DNA of 64,000 nucleotides from Chitinophaga hostae (GCF_018224885.1 NZ_JAGTXB010000001.1:682001-746000), one strand, 5' to 3'; shown: positions 36,411 to 46,233, counted from the stretch's first letter. Numbers and translations: made by a program. Notes: generated from the sequence alone by a model not told the origin.

Positions 36411-36588
36411 TTGTCCAGGATTAGACTGATTTTAATGATTTCCGGGATTTTCCCTTTTGGATTTTAAAAGATTTTGGGAGATGTAAGCGAAAATAAATTT
36501 GCTTACATCTCCCAAAATCTTTTAAAATCAAATTAGAATCATAAAGGAAAATCCCGGAAATCATTAAAATCAGTCTAATCCTGGACAA
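36411..36588. repeat. Two-tier giant palindrome (43-bp and 28-bp perfect arms)
   Basis: Outer arms 36411-36453 and 36546-36588 are perfectly complementary over 43 bp. Inner arms 36461-36488 and 36501-36528 are perfectly complementary over 28 bp. The 178-bp element fills the gap between converging genes. It has no open frame, no obvious target duplication and is much larger than a terminator. Confidence 0.9.
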
Positions 36589-36600
36589 AGACAATTGCGC

Positions 36601-37317
36601 CTATAAATTGATGGTTTGAAATACGCTGAAATGCAGGATATGATTCATTGTTTTAGCGCCGGAAGTGGTCTGTGTCAATTGGTTCATATAACCGATATCG
36701 GCTTTCAGATTGGCGTTGAACTGGTAGCCAAATGCAGCCAGGAACCTGTTTTGGTCAAACAGCAGGTTGCTGATATCATTACCCCAAAGGTTCAGGAAAA
36801 TTTCATCCTGTAATGCTACATAAAAGCGGGTAGTTTCTTTTTTATGTTTTAACTGAAGTTGTGTACGGTTGAAATATCGGAGGCGGTTGCCATACTTCCA
36901 GTCGCCGATAGCAGCTGCAGATCCGGGTTTAGCAGGTTGCGACACCCAACGTTGTTCTAACCGCACACGGTGTGTCATATCAATTAGCTTTGCCTTGTGT
37001 ATATATTGCTCAAAGATGCGTTGTTCCGGTAACCATGTATTGCTAACGCCGCTATAGGTAGGTACGTAGGCATAGCCCAACAAAACCTGGTCCTGCTTGC
37101 CCAGTGAATATTGTAATCCCCCGCGCATCAGTAGTTGTCCTTTGTTGCTGATGCCATCCCTGATACGCAGTTGCACATCAAAGGGAATAGCCCATTTGCT
37201 ATTAATTTTCATGTTACCGAAGTACGTATACCAATTCTGGTAAGCCTGAGTCATATCCTGTGCTGATACAAAACGGACAATGGCCAGCAGGGCCATTGTG
37301 AGTAGTATTTTCCTCAT
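36601..37317 (-). CDS. DUF2490-family secreted/outer-membrane protein
   Basis: 238 aa. Signal peptide KILLTMALLAIVRFVSAQ, then the DUF2490 pattern (YQNWYTYFGNMKINSKWAIP near 26, RLEQRWVS near 120, RLRYFNRTQLQLKHK near 148) of alternating aromatic strands, consistent with a small outer-membrane barrel. Function unknown. It lies about 110 bp downstream of the SusD gene, separated by a terminator, so it is probably transcribed separately. Confidence 0.85.
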   Translation of the reverse strand: MRKILLTMALLAIVRFVSAQDMTQAYQNWYTYFGNMKINSKWAIPFDVQLRIRDGISNKGQLLMRGGLQYSLGKQDQVLLGYAYVPTYSGVSNTWLPEQRIFEQYIHKAKLIDMTHRVRLEQRWVSQPAKPGSAAAIGDWKYGNRLRYFNRTQLQLKHKKETTRFYVALQDEIFLNLWGNDISNLLFDQNRFLAAFGYQFNANLKADIGYMNQLTQTTSGAKTMNHILHFSVFQTINL

Positions 37318-37360
37318 AATCGCTGAATATAGGTGGGCTTAAAGATAAATAAATAGGGAT

Positions 37361-37392
37361 TAAAAAAAGAAAGCGCCTGCAGATGCAGGCGC
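37361..37392 (-). terminator. Terminator of the SusCD operon
   Basis: Perfect 9-bp GC-rich arms 37373-37381 and 37384-37392; on the minus strand the stem is followed by a T-rich tract (37372-37361). Confidence 0.85.
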
Positions 37393-37428
37393 CGGTAGAT
37401 TGTTGTTTAGCTATAGTTGATTGTTGTA

Positions 37429-38922
37429 TCAAAACTTATTATACCACAGTTTGGTGCCTTTCAGGTCACCGCCTACAGCGGTGGCAGCGGCGTCATAATT
37501 GGCTTTATTCTGTGTTTGTTCCTGTATTGGATAGGTTAAGCGATAAGGTACACCGTCCTTTACGCTAAGGTCCAGTACACCGGATTTCGGCGCCATGAAC
37601 AGTGGTTGACCACCGGGCTTTTTGAATTTCAGCCTTGTTCTCTCAAACCATGCCTGGAAGCCCTGGGGGTACAGCGCCAGCCATTTCTGGGTGCCGATTA
37701 CGTTTTTCCAGTCGGCCGCTGTGTAAGGTACTTTAGCGATATAAGCGTTTATATCTTCCTCTGTGATTGTTGTTTTGGAGAGGTCTCTCCAATAGTGCAT
37801 GGATGCTTTGATCCCGTTGGTATAATGTGTAGCGGCATCACCTACGTTCATACCTCTTGCAGCGGCTTCTGCCAGGATAAATTCCACTTCCGGATAGCCC
37901 ATCAGGATACCTGGCATGGTGGCACTGTATATTTGTTTACCTGGCGCGGAATAGAATGCATCGGACTTGTGTGCCGGATCAGAAGTGCTCCAGCCATAAG
38001 GTAATCCAACGAATTTCTTTTCTGCATCAGAAGGGCGTGCGTAGATGGGCAGGCGGGGATCATCCAAACCGGCCATGTAGTCCATCAGGGTGGTGCTTAC
38101 CGCGAAGTCGATGATAGGCCGATCCTTATCGTTTTGCGGATATCGGTTCGGAACAGCATCTACATATTGGAATTGAGCCGACTGCCCGTTATCGGTGATT
38201 GCCTGTTGATAGTGGGCTTCGATGATCTGTTTGGCTTTTTGCGGATTAGCATCTGCCATACGGATGGCCATGCGTAACATGAGCGAATGTGCCAGCCTTT
38301 TCCAGCTATCTACATTACCGTTGTAAATAATATCTCCCGTATTATAACTTGTTTGTGATGCATCCAGTATACCGATCTGCGCTTGCAGGGTATCCAGCAG
38401 GGAATTGTAGATGGCCTGCGGATCATCATATTTAGGCGTGATGTTGGTTTCATTCTGGAAGGCCTGTGTATAAGGTATATTACCGTAGGTATCTGCCAGC
38501 ACCTGGAACAGCCAGGCCCGCATGATATGCGCGATAGCGTTTTGATTGCCAACGCCGGGCTGGCCTGCCTTTGTGCTATTCATTTTAATAATGGCATCCA
38601 GGTTATGTAATGAATAGCTGTACAATGTATTCCAGAGGGCGGTGTTATTACCTTCATCGAGTTGATACTGGCTATCAACAAACCTGGAATTGCCCGACCA
38701 GTATTGTGCGTAGTGACTGGCGATATAGCCATTTTGCAGCCCGTTGTACAAGATGTCCATAGCGGATTTTTGCGCACCGGTGAGCAGGTATTGTGGTTCT
38801 GTGGTGGTAGGCCTGGTTGGATCCCGGTTCATATCATCCAGTTTTTTACAACCGGAGATAGCCAGGGAAACGGTTAAAAGCAATGCACCACTATATTTCA
38901 AAATCATCTTTGTCATCGTCAT
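37429..38922 (-). CDS. SusD/RagB-family outer-membrane lipoprotein (SusD-like_2)
   Basis: 497 aa. Lipoprotein signal with lipobox LAISGC (Cys near residue 25), then KKLDDMNRDPTRPTTTEPQY, the SusD-like_2 start, and TPR-type helices. The C-terminal GFQAWFERTRLKFKKPG segment is typical. SusD proteins capture glycans or peptides at the cell surface and pass them to the SusC channel. It begins 6 bp after the SusC stop, so they are one operon. No enzymes or regulators flank the pair, so the substrate cannot be guessed. Confidence 0.93.
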   Translation of the reverse strand: MTMTKMILKYSGALLLTVSLAISGCKKLDDMNRDPTRPTTTEPQYLLTGAQKSAMDILYNGLQNGYIASHYAQYWSGNSRFVDSQYQLDEGNNTALWNTLYSYSLHNLDAIIKMNSTKAGQPGVGNQNAIAHIMRAWLFQVLADTYGNIPYTQAFQNETNITPKYDDPQAIYNSLLDTLQAQIGILDASQTSYNTGDIIYNGNVDSWKRLAHSLMLRMAIRMADANPQKAKQIIEAHYQQAITDNGQSAQFQYVDAVPNRYPQNDKDRPIIDFAVSTTLMDYMAGLDDPRLPIYARPSDAEKKFVGLPYGWSTSDPAHKSDAFYSAPGKQIYSATMPGILMGYPEVEFILAEAAARGMNVGDAATHYTNGIKASMHYWRDLSKTTITEEDINAYIAKVPYTAADWKNVIGTQKWLALYPQGFQAWFERTRLKFKKPGGQPLFMAPKSGVLDLSVKDGVPYRLTYPIQEQTQNKANYDAAATAVGGDLKGTKLWYNKF

Positions 38923-38928
38923 AAAAAT

Positions 38929-41900
38929 TTAGAATGATACATTCAGGTTAATACCATAAGACCGGAGTGACGGCAGTGCTCCACCTTCAATTCCCTGGAT
39001 ATTAGAGGCAGAATTGAGGATGTTGGATGGATCCACATTGGGAGCATTGGATTTGATCAGCCAGAGGTTACGACCATAGAGGGAGACGCGGACATTCTGC
39101 GCACCTATCTTTTTATACCAGGATTCCGGGAGATTATAGCCCAGTTTAGCTTCTCTCAGGTAAATATAACTGGCATCATACAAGTTGGCTTTACTGATCC
39201 TGTTACCGCCATTATACACAAAATGATCCTGGGCACTGATGTTAACTGTATTGGGTTTGCCATCTGCAGTAACACCTGGCACGGTAAGACCTGTTTCACG
39301 GATATTATTACTTACCGTGCTTTGCAGTAATCCTGATTTTTCGCCATACAGGTTAGTGTAGGAGAAGAATTCACCACCATGCTGGAAGTCTACCAGTGCT
39401 GACAGGTAAAAGCCTTTGTAGGAGAAGGTATTGGTAATACCACCTACGTAATCGGGATATGCGTTACCGATGTTTTTAAGTTCGCTTGGAATATAGTGTC
39501 CGGCAGAATCCACCACTTTTTGTCCGTTGAGGTAGGTGTAGTCAGTACCGCGGATAGTTCCCAGTGGCTCCCCTACTTCAGCTACCACAGATACCTTTTG
39601 TGTACGGCGGTCGGTGCCGATAGTTAAGATAGGCAATGAAGTATTGTATTGAGGAACATTCAGGTTGAGCAGTTTGTTGCGGTTGAAAGCGATATTGGCG
39701 TTAATATCCCAGCGGAATCCACCTTTCAGGCGGATAGGGTTGAGGTTTAAGCCTATTTCCAAACCTTTATTTTCCACGCTGCCGCCATTTATGTAGGCCC
39801 CCAGGTAGCCGCTTGGCGCTGAAGTTGGCAGGGTAATGATCTGATCCTTAGTGACGCGTCTGTAGTAAGTAAGATCAAGACCAACGCGGTTATCCAGGAA
39901 TTTTAATTCCACGCCTGTTTCCACTTCCGTGGTACGTTCCGGTTTCAGCTCAGGGTTATTATAAGTAGAGTTGAATTGGCCGATGGCGTTACCATTGAAT
40001 GGAGGAACGTAATTGAAGGTATTAAAGCTATGATATGGATCGGCGTCGTTACCCACAGCAGCAAGGCTTCCTCTGACTTTACCGAACGACAGCCATTTCC
40101 ACTCTTTCAACAGGTCGGAGAACACGAAGGAAAGGGAAGCTGACGGATAGAAGTAGCGGTTATTGCCTTTCGCGAGGGTGGAAGTCCAGTCATTACGGCC
40201 GGTAAGGTCGAGGAACAAGAAATTTTTATAACCCAGATTGGCGGTAGCAAATACTGAATTGATCTGTTTTTCGTAGTATTCATCTATCGGAGTGGCTGGT
40301 TGCTGGGAATTATTCAGGTTGTAAATATCCTTGATAATAAGGCCACCGTTCGTGAAGCCTCCGGTAGCTGTCCACAGGCGGTGCATTACGTTGCCGCCCA
40401 CGGTAGCATTCAGCTGGAAGTCATCTCCGAAATTCTTTTTTATGTCGGCTGTTACCTGGTAGTTCATTTCACGGGAGCTGCGTACACGTTTGATATAAGT
40501 ACCTGGCAGGTAGTCCTGTGCGGTTCTTTCTTCTTCCAGTGTATTATAGTCATCCATGAATACGCGACCGGTGAAGCTCAGCCATTTGGTAGCATCTATA
40601 TCCAGGCCGGCATATCCATATATCCTGTTGCGGCCATCTGTTTCATAGTCCATGTACCGGTTCCAGTATGGGCCATTGCTGGAGGAGATACCGGGGTTAT
40701 CCCATGATTTCCTGTTCCAGGTGATTTGGGAACCATCATCATATTTATATCTTTTCTCCTGTTCGATATCCAGTTGTCGCTGACCATACATGGTAAATTG
40801 CAGGGTTGGATTGGGCCCGGTGAACCCGGTGCCTGGTCTGCCTTTTACCCTCAGTGAGGTATAATTGACGGAAGCGACTGCTCTTACGCCTTTGGTGATT
40901 TCGTAGTTACCGTTTACCGAGAGGTTATTTCTTTTGTTGGTAGCATTGGGCAGTACGAAGCTTTGATCCATATTGCCATATGACAGGCGGAAAGCGCCTT
41001 TGTCGTTGCTGCCGGCCATGGAAATATTGTTGGTGAGTGTGAATCCTGTTTTGTAGAAATCCTTCACGTTGTTCGGATGTGGGGACCAGGTGTCTGTTTG
41101 TCCGAAGAAGGGATTGTTTTTATTTTTATCCCATGACCAGTATGGACGGACTTTTCGACCGTCGAGTTTTGGGCCCCAGGATTCATCTACTGCATATTTG
41201 GGAAGCAGGTCATATCTGCCTTTGCCGTTGTTGTCGTCGTAAGTAGCGCTTTGTTCGTTGAGGAATCCTTCCGGATGCTGGTTATAGTAAAGTGTATCGA
41301 AGCTACCGGCTGCGCCGCCGCCATATTCGTTCTGGTATTTAGGCAATACTGCGACCTGGTCTACCTGTGCGTTGAGGCTATAGGTAACGCCGATACCTCT
41401 TTCGCTGTCGGGGCGTTTTTTAGTAGTTACGAGCATTACGCCATTTGCGCCGCGGCTGCCGTACAATGCCGTAGCGGCAGCGCCTTTCAGCACGGATATA
41501 TTTTCAATGTCTTCCGGGTTGATATCCTGCAATGGGCTACCGTAGTCATACCCACCGCCACCATTGAGCTGGCCGCCCTGGTTGGTAACGCTGTTCATCA
41601 TTGGAACGCCATCGAGTACAAAGAAGGCGTTGTTATCTCCCAGGATGGATTTTACACCACGGATAGTGATTTTACTGGAGCCGCCCATGGAACCTGTGTT
41701 GGTGCTTACCTGAACACCGGCTACTTTACCGGAGAGTGCATTAACAAAGTTTACCTCTTTGGCTTCCTGTACGGCGCTGCCGCTTACTTCCTGAATGGCG
41801 TAACCAACTGAGCGCGGATTTTTCTTGATGCCGAGGGCTGTTACTACCACTTCTCCCAAAACTTTTTTAGTAGCGCTGGAAGGAACCATGGAGAAATTCA

Positions 41901-42441
41901 GCGCGCCTCTTTTCTCGATGGGAACGGTTTGTTCGCCAAAAGTAGGAGCGGTAACGAGTATGGTGTCTCCAACGCCTGCTTTGATCGTATAGTTACCGGT
42001 AGGATCTGACTGTGCATTTGTTTTAGTGGTTTTGTTACGGATGACAGCGCCGGGAATTGGTGTTCCTTTATCATCCTTCACGTTACCGGTGAGGGAGAAT
42101 TTTCCCACTTCACTTTTAGCCGTTGCCGGATCCGGTGGGAGGATGAGTGCGGTATCCTCTTTTGGTGCTGTAGTAGTTTTCGTACTATCGGGAGTAGATT
42201 TAGCAGATGTGTCTTGTTTAGGTTTTGATGTATCCTGCGTTGGAAGCGCTTTTGAGGCGGTATCCGGTTTTTGTTTGATACTTGTATCTGCAGCAGCGGG
42301 TTTAATCACTACCGGAACAGTGGTATCAGCTTGCAGTAGTTTTGCGGTGAGATACCCTTCGGGTTTTGCGTATGCGCTGCTGGAGGTATAGCAGAAAAAG
42401 GCATAGCACAGGCCCGACCAGGCTAGTACATGGCTTCTCAT
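38929..42441 (-). CDS. SusC/RagA-family TonB-dependent transporter
   Basis: 1170 aa from the ATG at 42441, which directly precedes a signal peptide (HVLAWSGLCYAFFCYTSSS); an ATG at 42519 would add 26 implausible residues. After the signal comes a Pro/Thr/Lys/Asp-rich stretch (about 35-110), then the carboxypeptidase-like domain (FSLTGNVKDDKGTPIPGAVI), the plug with LGEVVVTALGIKKNPRSVGY and the 22-strand barrel, ending INLNVSF. The low-complexity stretch sits where many SusC proteins have an STN domain or nothing. It carries nutrients across the outer membrane using TonB. Confidence 0.94.
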   Translation of the reverse strand: MRSHVLAWSGLCYAFFCYTSSSAYAKPEGYLTAKLLQADTTVPVVIKPAAADTSIKQKPDTASKALPTQDTSKPKQDTSAKSTPDSTKTTTAPKEDTALILPPDPATAKSEVGKFSLTGNVKDDKGTPIPGAVIRNKTTKTNAQSDPTGNYTIKAGVGDTILVTAPTFGEQTVPIEKRGALNFSMVPSSATKKVLGEVVVTALGIKKNPRSVGYAIQEVSGSAVQEAKEVNFVNALSGKVAGVQVSTNTGSMGGSSKITIRGVKSILGDNNAFFVLDGVPMMNSVTNQGGQLNGGGGYDYGSPLQDINPEDIENISVLKGAAATALYGSRGANGVMLVTTKKRPDSERGIGVTYSLNAQVDQVAVLPKYQNEYGGGAAGSFDTLYYNQHPEGFLNEQSATYDDNNGKGRYDLLPKYAVDESWGPKLDGRKVRPYWSWDKNKNNPFFGQTDTWSPHPNNVKDFYKTGFTLTNNISMAGSNDKGAFRLSYGNMDQSFVLPNATNKRNNLSVNGNYEITKGVRAVASVNYTSLRVKGRPGTGFTGPNPTLQFTMYGQRQLDIEQEKRYKYDDGSQITWNRKSWDNPGISSSNGPYWNRYMDYETDGRNRIYGYAGLDIDATKWLSFTGRVFMDDYNTLEEERTAQDYLPGTYIKRVRSSREMNYQVTADIKKNFGDDFQLNATVGGNVMHRLWTATGGFTNGGLIIKDIYNLNNSQQPATPIDEYYEKQINSVFATANLGYKNFLFLDLTGRNDWTSTLAKGNNRYFYPSASLSFVFSDLLKEWKWLSFGKVRGSLAAVGNDADPYHSFNTFNYVPPFNGNAIGQFNSTYNNPELKPERTTEVETGVELKFLDNRVGLDLTYYRRVTKDQIITLPTSAPSGYLGAYINGGSVENKGLEIGLNLNPIRLKGGFRWDINANIAFNRNKLLNLNVPQYNTSLPILTIGTDRRTQKVSVVAEVGEPLGTIRGTDYTYLNGQKVVDSAGHYIPSELKNIGNAYPDYVGGITNTFSYKGFYLSALVDFQHGGEFFSYTNLYGEKSGLLQSTVSNNIRETGLTVPGVTADGKPNTVNISAQDHFVYNGGNRISKANLYDASYIYLREAKLGYNLPESWYKKIGAQNVRVSLYGRNLWLIKSNAPNVDPSNILNSASNIQGIEGGALPSLRSYGINLNVSF

Positions 42442-42573
42442 TGTATAATGAAAGATTTGGTTACAAAATTTTTTGACAGGAATCCTATGCTGTCTATTGT
42501 TACATTGATTGTTCATCAATATAACAATACAATCAAAACGCCTTCTACAATGGGTTGCAGAAGAAAAAAAATA

Positions 42574-43020
42574 TTATTTCAGGTTTTTCCTCATTTCGTA
42601 GTGTGGAATGCCCACTTCTGTAAATTCTTCTCCACATGTTTCGTAGCCCAGCTTCTGATAGAATCCTGTGGCTTCTTTGCGAGCATGCATCATGAGAAGA
42701 TTAAAATCATTTTTACGCGCGTATTCTTCTGCGAAGGCAATAATTTCTCTTCCAACTCCTTTTCCCTGCAGGGAGGGCGATACGGCCATTTGCCTTAACT
42801 GTACAGTGTTTTCACTGACTGGTGTAAGTATGCAACAGCCAGCAATTTTATTTTCATTACCTGTTGTTGTGAATCCTGCAATCAGGATGTCGTTCATTTC
42901 CTGTTGCAATTGTTCGGCAGAAAAGCTTAGTCCAAGTGGTTTTCGCAATACCTCATCGCGAAGCGTTACCATGTCGTGGTAATCACAACTACCGTATTCG
43001 ATTATACGAAAATCAAGCAT
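42574..43020 (-). CDS. GNAT-family N-acetyltransferase
   Basis: 148 aa. Acetyl-CoA binding motif A VSPSLQGKGVGREIIAFAEE near residue 82, preceded by the beta-strand ENTVQLRQMAV. The C-terminal GFYQKLGYETCGEEF is typical of ElaA-like GNATs. Substrate unknown. It follows the PRPP synthetase gene on the minus strand by about 110 bp. Confidence 0.92.
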   Translation of the reverse strand: MLDFRIIEYGSCDYHDMVTLRDEVLRKPLGLSFSAEQLQQEMNDILIAGFTTTGNENKIAGCCILTPVSENTVQLRQMAVSPSLQGKGVGREIIAFAEEYARKNDFNLLMMHARKEATGFYQKLGYETCGEEFTEVGIPHYEMRKNLK

Positions 43021-43129
43021 GTTTGTCTGTTAGGTTTTGTCTATTGCGAATTTAAGCAACTGCCCTGTGCGTGGCTTATCTGCAACATCGCTCACAAGTG
43101 TCTGCCCGACAAATAGCTTGCCAACAGGG

Positions 43130-44062
43130 TCAGGAGTGTTGGGAATGAAAATAATTGACGATGAGCTCATTAACAGATTTAACGACTAGCATGTCATCCT
43201 GTATGGTGAGGGCGTTGGGGTGTGTATCTGTGCAGATTATTTTTTTAATAAGGCCGCTTTGTTTGATTTTTTCGAATCCATTCCCGGCGAATATGCCATG
43301 GGTAGTGATTACGTAGATGTTATCTGCTCCTGCATCATGATAAGATTCGGCGGCGTGGATCAGCGATCCGCCGGTACGGATCATATCATCATAGATGATT
43401 ACGGTTTTATCTTTTACATCGGCGCTGATGGCGGTGATGGCGGTTTCATCGCCGGAGATGCGGCGTTTAAACACAAAGGCAGCCGGTACATGAAGGTCGT
43501 TTGCCAGGGATTCTACCCATTTGGCTCTGCCCGCATCCGTGCTGGCGAGAACAAAAGGTTTGCCTGCGGCGAGTTCCATGGCAGCATCCTTTACAAAGTC
43601 TTTAGCATATAGATGAACTGGGCGGACATCATTTTCGAAATACCAGGTAATACCATCCACATGGAGGTCGATCATTACAATCCTGTTACCCCGGGAAGTA
43701 TTGGGGAGAGAGGAGAACAGTACTGCGCGCGTTTTTGCTTTCACGATCTCGCCATATTTCACTGCGCGTTCCATAGTGGAATAGCCGAAAAAGGGGATGA
43801 TGATGGTGAGGGAATAGGCACCCAGCTGTATGCATCCACTGGCAAGATCATATAATTCCAGGGTCGCCTTATCGTCGATGGTGCCGCCGATGAGGATTAC
43901 TTCTTTGTTGCTGACATTACTCAAAATGCGGTGATAATGTTCCCCATCCGGAAAATCACGTATCTCTAATTCCCCATTTTCCCAGGCGGTGCCAGGAACT
44001 GACAGAATTCTGTCTTTTAAATATTGGTAATGCTGTGTAGCAAAAATGATCTTCTGTGGCAT
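43130..44062 (-). CDS. Divergent ribose-phosphate pyrophosphokinase
   Basis: 310 aa. Two phosphoribosyltransferase-type domains as in PRPP synthetase: FPDGEHYHRI near residue 38, IPFFGYSTMERAV near 92, VMIDLHVDGITWYFE near 130, KRRISGDETAITAI (flexible loop) near 198, and the PRPP-binding IIYDDMIRTGGS near 217. The catalytic RQDRK segment of standard enzymes is replaced by STMERAV, so this is a divergent paralogue and the canonical gene is probably elsewhere. It may make PRPP for a special pathway or have another role. Confidence 0.85.
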   Translation of the reverse strand: MPQKIIFATQHYQYLKDRILSVPGTAWENGELEIRDFPDGEHYHRILSNVSNKEVILIGGTIDDKATLELYDLASGCIQLGAYSLTIIIPFFGYSTMERAVKYGEIVKAKTRAVLFSSLPNTSRGNRIVMIDLHVDGITWYFENDVRPVHLYAKDFVKDAAMELAAGKPFVLASTDAGRAKWVESLANDLHVPAAFVFKRRISGDETAITAISADVKDKTVIIYDDMIRTGGSLIHAAESYHDAGADNIYVITTHGIFAGNGFEKIKQSGLIKKIICTDTHPNALTIQDDMLVVKSVNELIVNYFHSQHS

Positions 44063-44223
44063 GACTTTTACAGGGTAATGGGTGATAACCGTAAAAATAA
44101 GTGATTAGGGGGATATTTATAACGTTGATAATTAATAATTTTGTCCGCGAGCACTAACTTTTCTCCCGTTTTTTAACTTTTCATTTGCGGGTGGAACATT
44201 AAATTTGAAGGATTACAATATTC

Positions 44224-44955
44224 ATGATTCGTATTACAGCATATATCGGAGCACTGTTTTTTTTCTTTTTCATTAGCATGCAGGTTACTGTCGCACAGGT
44301 ACGGTTGTCTGGTATGGTGGCGGATCAGGATTCCAGAACGGGATTACCTTTTGTTTCTATCGTTAACAAAAGGACTATGTCGGGCACACTTAGTAATGAA
44401 AGCGGGCGCTTTTATATTGAGGGTATTCCCGGTGACACACTTGAGTTTTCCATGTTGAGCTATGCGCCCAGATTGGTAATACTTCCAATGTTATCATCTA
44501 CACAGGATGTATATCTGCAGAAGCGGATGTTTGAATTGCAGGGCGTAAATGTGCGCGGAAAGAACTATGCTAAAGACTCTGCGGCGTTGCGGGATGAATA
44601 TGGACGTTATTTTAACTATCATAAACCAGGGGCGATGGATGTATTGAAAACATTGCCTGCCAACCCGATTACGGCATTATCTTATCTAGTTCCCAGTAAG
44701 ACGCGTAAGCGGAAAGAGCAGTTTCATGAACAGCTGCTTTATTGGGAGAAAGAGAAGTTCATCGATTACAGATATTCTCCTGAGCTTGTAGGAAAAATGA
44801 CGAAACTGCAAAGTCCGGAACTGGACTCCTTTATGTATAAATACAGGCCTGGTTACCAGTTTCTGAACTCAGCATCAGAATATGATCTGTTGCTATATAT
44901 TAAGCAATCGTTCGAAACCTACCAAAAGCAGAAGGCAGAGCGGAAGGAACCTTAA
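44224..44955 (+). CDS. Secreted protein with carboxypeptidase-like regulatory domain
   Basis: 243 aa. Signal peptide (hydrophobic run ending near SMQVTVAQ), then a CarboxypepD_reg-like fold: VRLSGMVADQDSRTGLPFVS, then GRFYIEGIPGDTLEFSMLSY, ending with YLQKRMFELQGVNV near residue 110. The second half is helical and unassigned. Such proteins are common and uncharacterised in Bacteroidota. Monocistronic, with a terminator directly after. Confidence 0.8.
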   Translation: MIRITAYIGALFFFFFISMQVTVAQVRLSGMVADQDSRTGLPFVSIVNKRTMSGTLSNESGRFYIEGIPGDTLEFSMLSYAPRLVILPMLSSTQDVYLQKRMFELQGVNVRGKNYAKDSAALRDEYGRYFNYHKPGAMDVLKTLPANPITALSYLVPSKTRKRKEQFHEQLLYWEKEKFIDYRYSPELVGKMTKLQSPELDSFMYKYRPGYQFLNSASEYDLLLYIKQSFETYQKQKAERKEP

Positions 44956-44975
44956 TAAAGTTGTACAGGATATTT

Positions 44976-45008
44976 GCGCCAGGCGATTTCGCCTGGCGCT
45001 TTTTTTTG
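44976..45008 (+). terminator. Terminator after the carboxypeptidase-like gene
   Basis: 10-bp GC-rich arms 44976-44985 and 44990-44999, then a run of eight T. Confidence 0.9.
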
Positions 45009-45097
45009 ATGGTACTTAAACAGCAATGCCCCGTTATCTTGTGAGGGGGAAGATTGTGCAAATGATGGCAATGTTATGTTGACAGCACAGGTAGATT

Positions 45098-46231
45098 TTA
45101 TTCCGAGGGTTCTAAGATATTTTTTAATGCCGGTAAAGAGAAATAGTGATGTTGTTTGAGGTAAGCTTCAAAGCCGTCATCGGTAGATAACAGGTTATCG
45201 AATGCGGAGCCAACAGGCCACATCGTAGCTTTTCCTGCCGAAAATTTATTGAAGAGAGGTTCGTAGATGCTGCCGATATAGGCAACGATTTTTCTTTTTT
45301 CGTTGGGAGTGAACAGGCTAAACGGATTGGTTTTGGAAATAGTACTTTGATTGGAATCAAAAAGTAAAGAGCCATACGTATCCAGTGCCATTAACATCCG
45401 AATATCATTTGCACTGGTGTGATCAGCGATCCACTTCAACAGTTCTTCTTTAATTACCAGTTCTCCTTTTCCATTTTTTACAAATATGATTTCTCCTACC
45501 GTAGCCATATGTTTATCGTCCATATCGAGGTAGTCGTTCATGACGAGGTCATTTATTTTAGGCTCTTTGGTATAGCCAAATGATGTTACCAGTGTTTTCA
45601 GGAAGAGGGTGTCTTCGTGGAGAAGATAGGCGAGGTCGGGGCGGCTGTTGTTGAAGAGGTATTTGTTTCGGGAAATGATCTTAGGATGAAGATCGATTTT
45701 ATATTGGGCACTATCTGTAAAGATGATGAAATCTCCTAAAAGTGGTACCCATGTTATATATCTATAATCCTTAGAAATGAAAATATTGTCAATAGTATAA
45801 TCATATTCATCGCCTTGGTCAACTGAGTCATTTTCTAAAATGGTGGTAAAGTGCTCATGGAATTTTATCCTGGGATTCGATGGATGAAAAATATCACCAA
45901 AGATGTTTAGGATTCTGACTTGGAAAATTGCATCGTCTAATACCTTGAATCCTTTATCCAGCAAACCTTGCGAGATAATTGGTAAAGCTATATTTACATC
46001 CATCTCGGAATAACGATAAGTTGGAACGGAACCTTCTCCATCGGTTTCAATGTTTGATTGGAGCTCCATTTGGAGTTTTACGGTGTCGTTGTTCATTTTG
46101 TATTTTTTTTCTGAAGCTTCAATGTCATCCTTAATCTCAGTTATATTTGAAGGTTGTTTGTGGCGGTCGTGGCAACTAAGGAGAATGGATATAGTTGCGA
46201 TAATGGTTACTCTTTTTGCTAAGTTTATCAT
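45098..46231 (-). CDS. Lipoprotein of unknown function, candidate immunity protein
   Basis: 377 aa. Lipoprotein signal with lipobox LLSC (Cys20) and a polar Asp/Glu/Asn-rich mature part with no recognised domain. It starts 2 bp after the stop of the 1300-aa PAAR-like protein, so it is tightly coupled to it. Effectors that cut peptidoglycan need periplasmic or membrane-anchored immunity proteins, which this would fit. The DNA looks AT-richer than the housekeeping neighbours. The immunity role is inference from position and localisation. Confidence 0.8.
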   Translation of the reverse strand: MINLAKRVTIIATISILLSCHDRHKQPSNITEIKDDIEASEKKYKMNNDTVKLQMELQSNIETDGEGSVPTYRYSEMDVNIALPIISQGLLDKGFKVLDDAIFQVRILNIFGDIFHPSNPRIKFHEHFTTILENDSVDQGDEYDYTIDNIFISKDYRYITWVPLLGDFIIFTDSAQYKIDLHPKIISRNKYLFNNSRPDLAYLLHEDTLFLKTLVTSFGYTKEPKINDLVMNDYLDMDDKHMATVGEIIFVKNGKGELVIKEELLKWIADHTSANDIRMLMALDTYGSLLFDSNQSTISKTNPFSLFTPNEKRKIVAYIGSIYEPLFNKFSAGKATMWPVGSAFDNLLSTDDGFEAYLKQHHYFSLPALKNILEPSE

Positions 46232-46233
46232 AC

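Noticed and set aside
36411..36588. Insertion sequence ends
   Set aside because: There is no transposase frame and the arms meet without a cargo; it is treated as a palindromic repeat instead.
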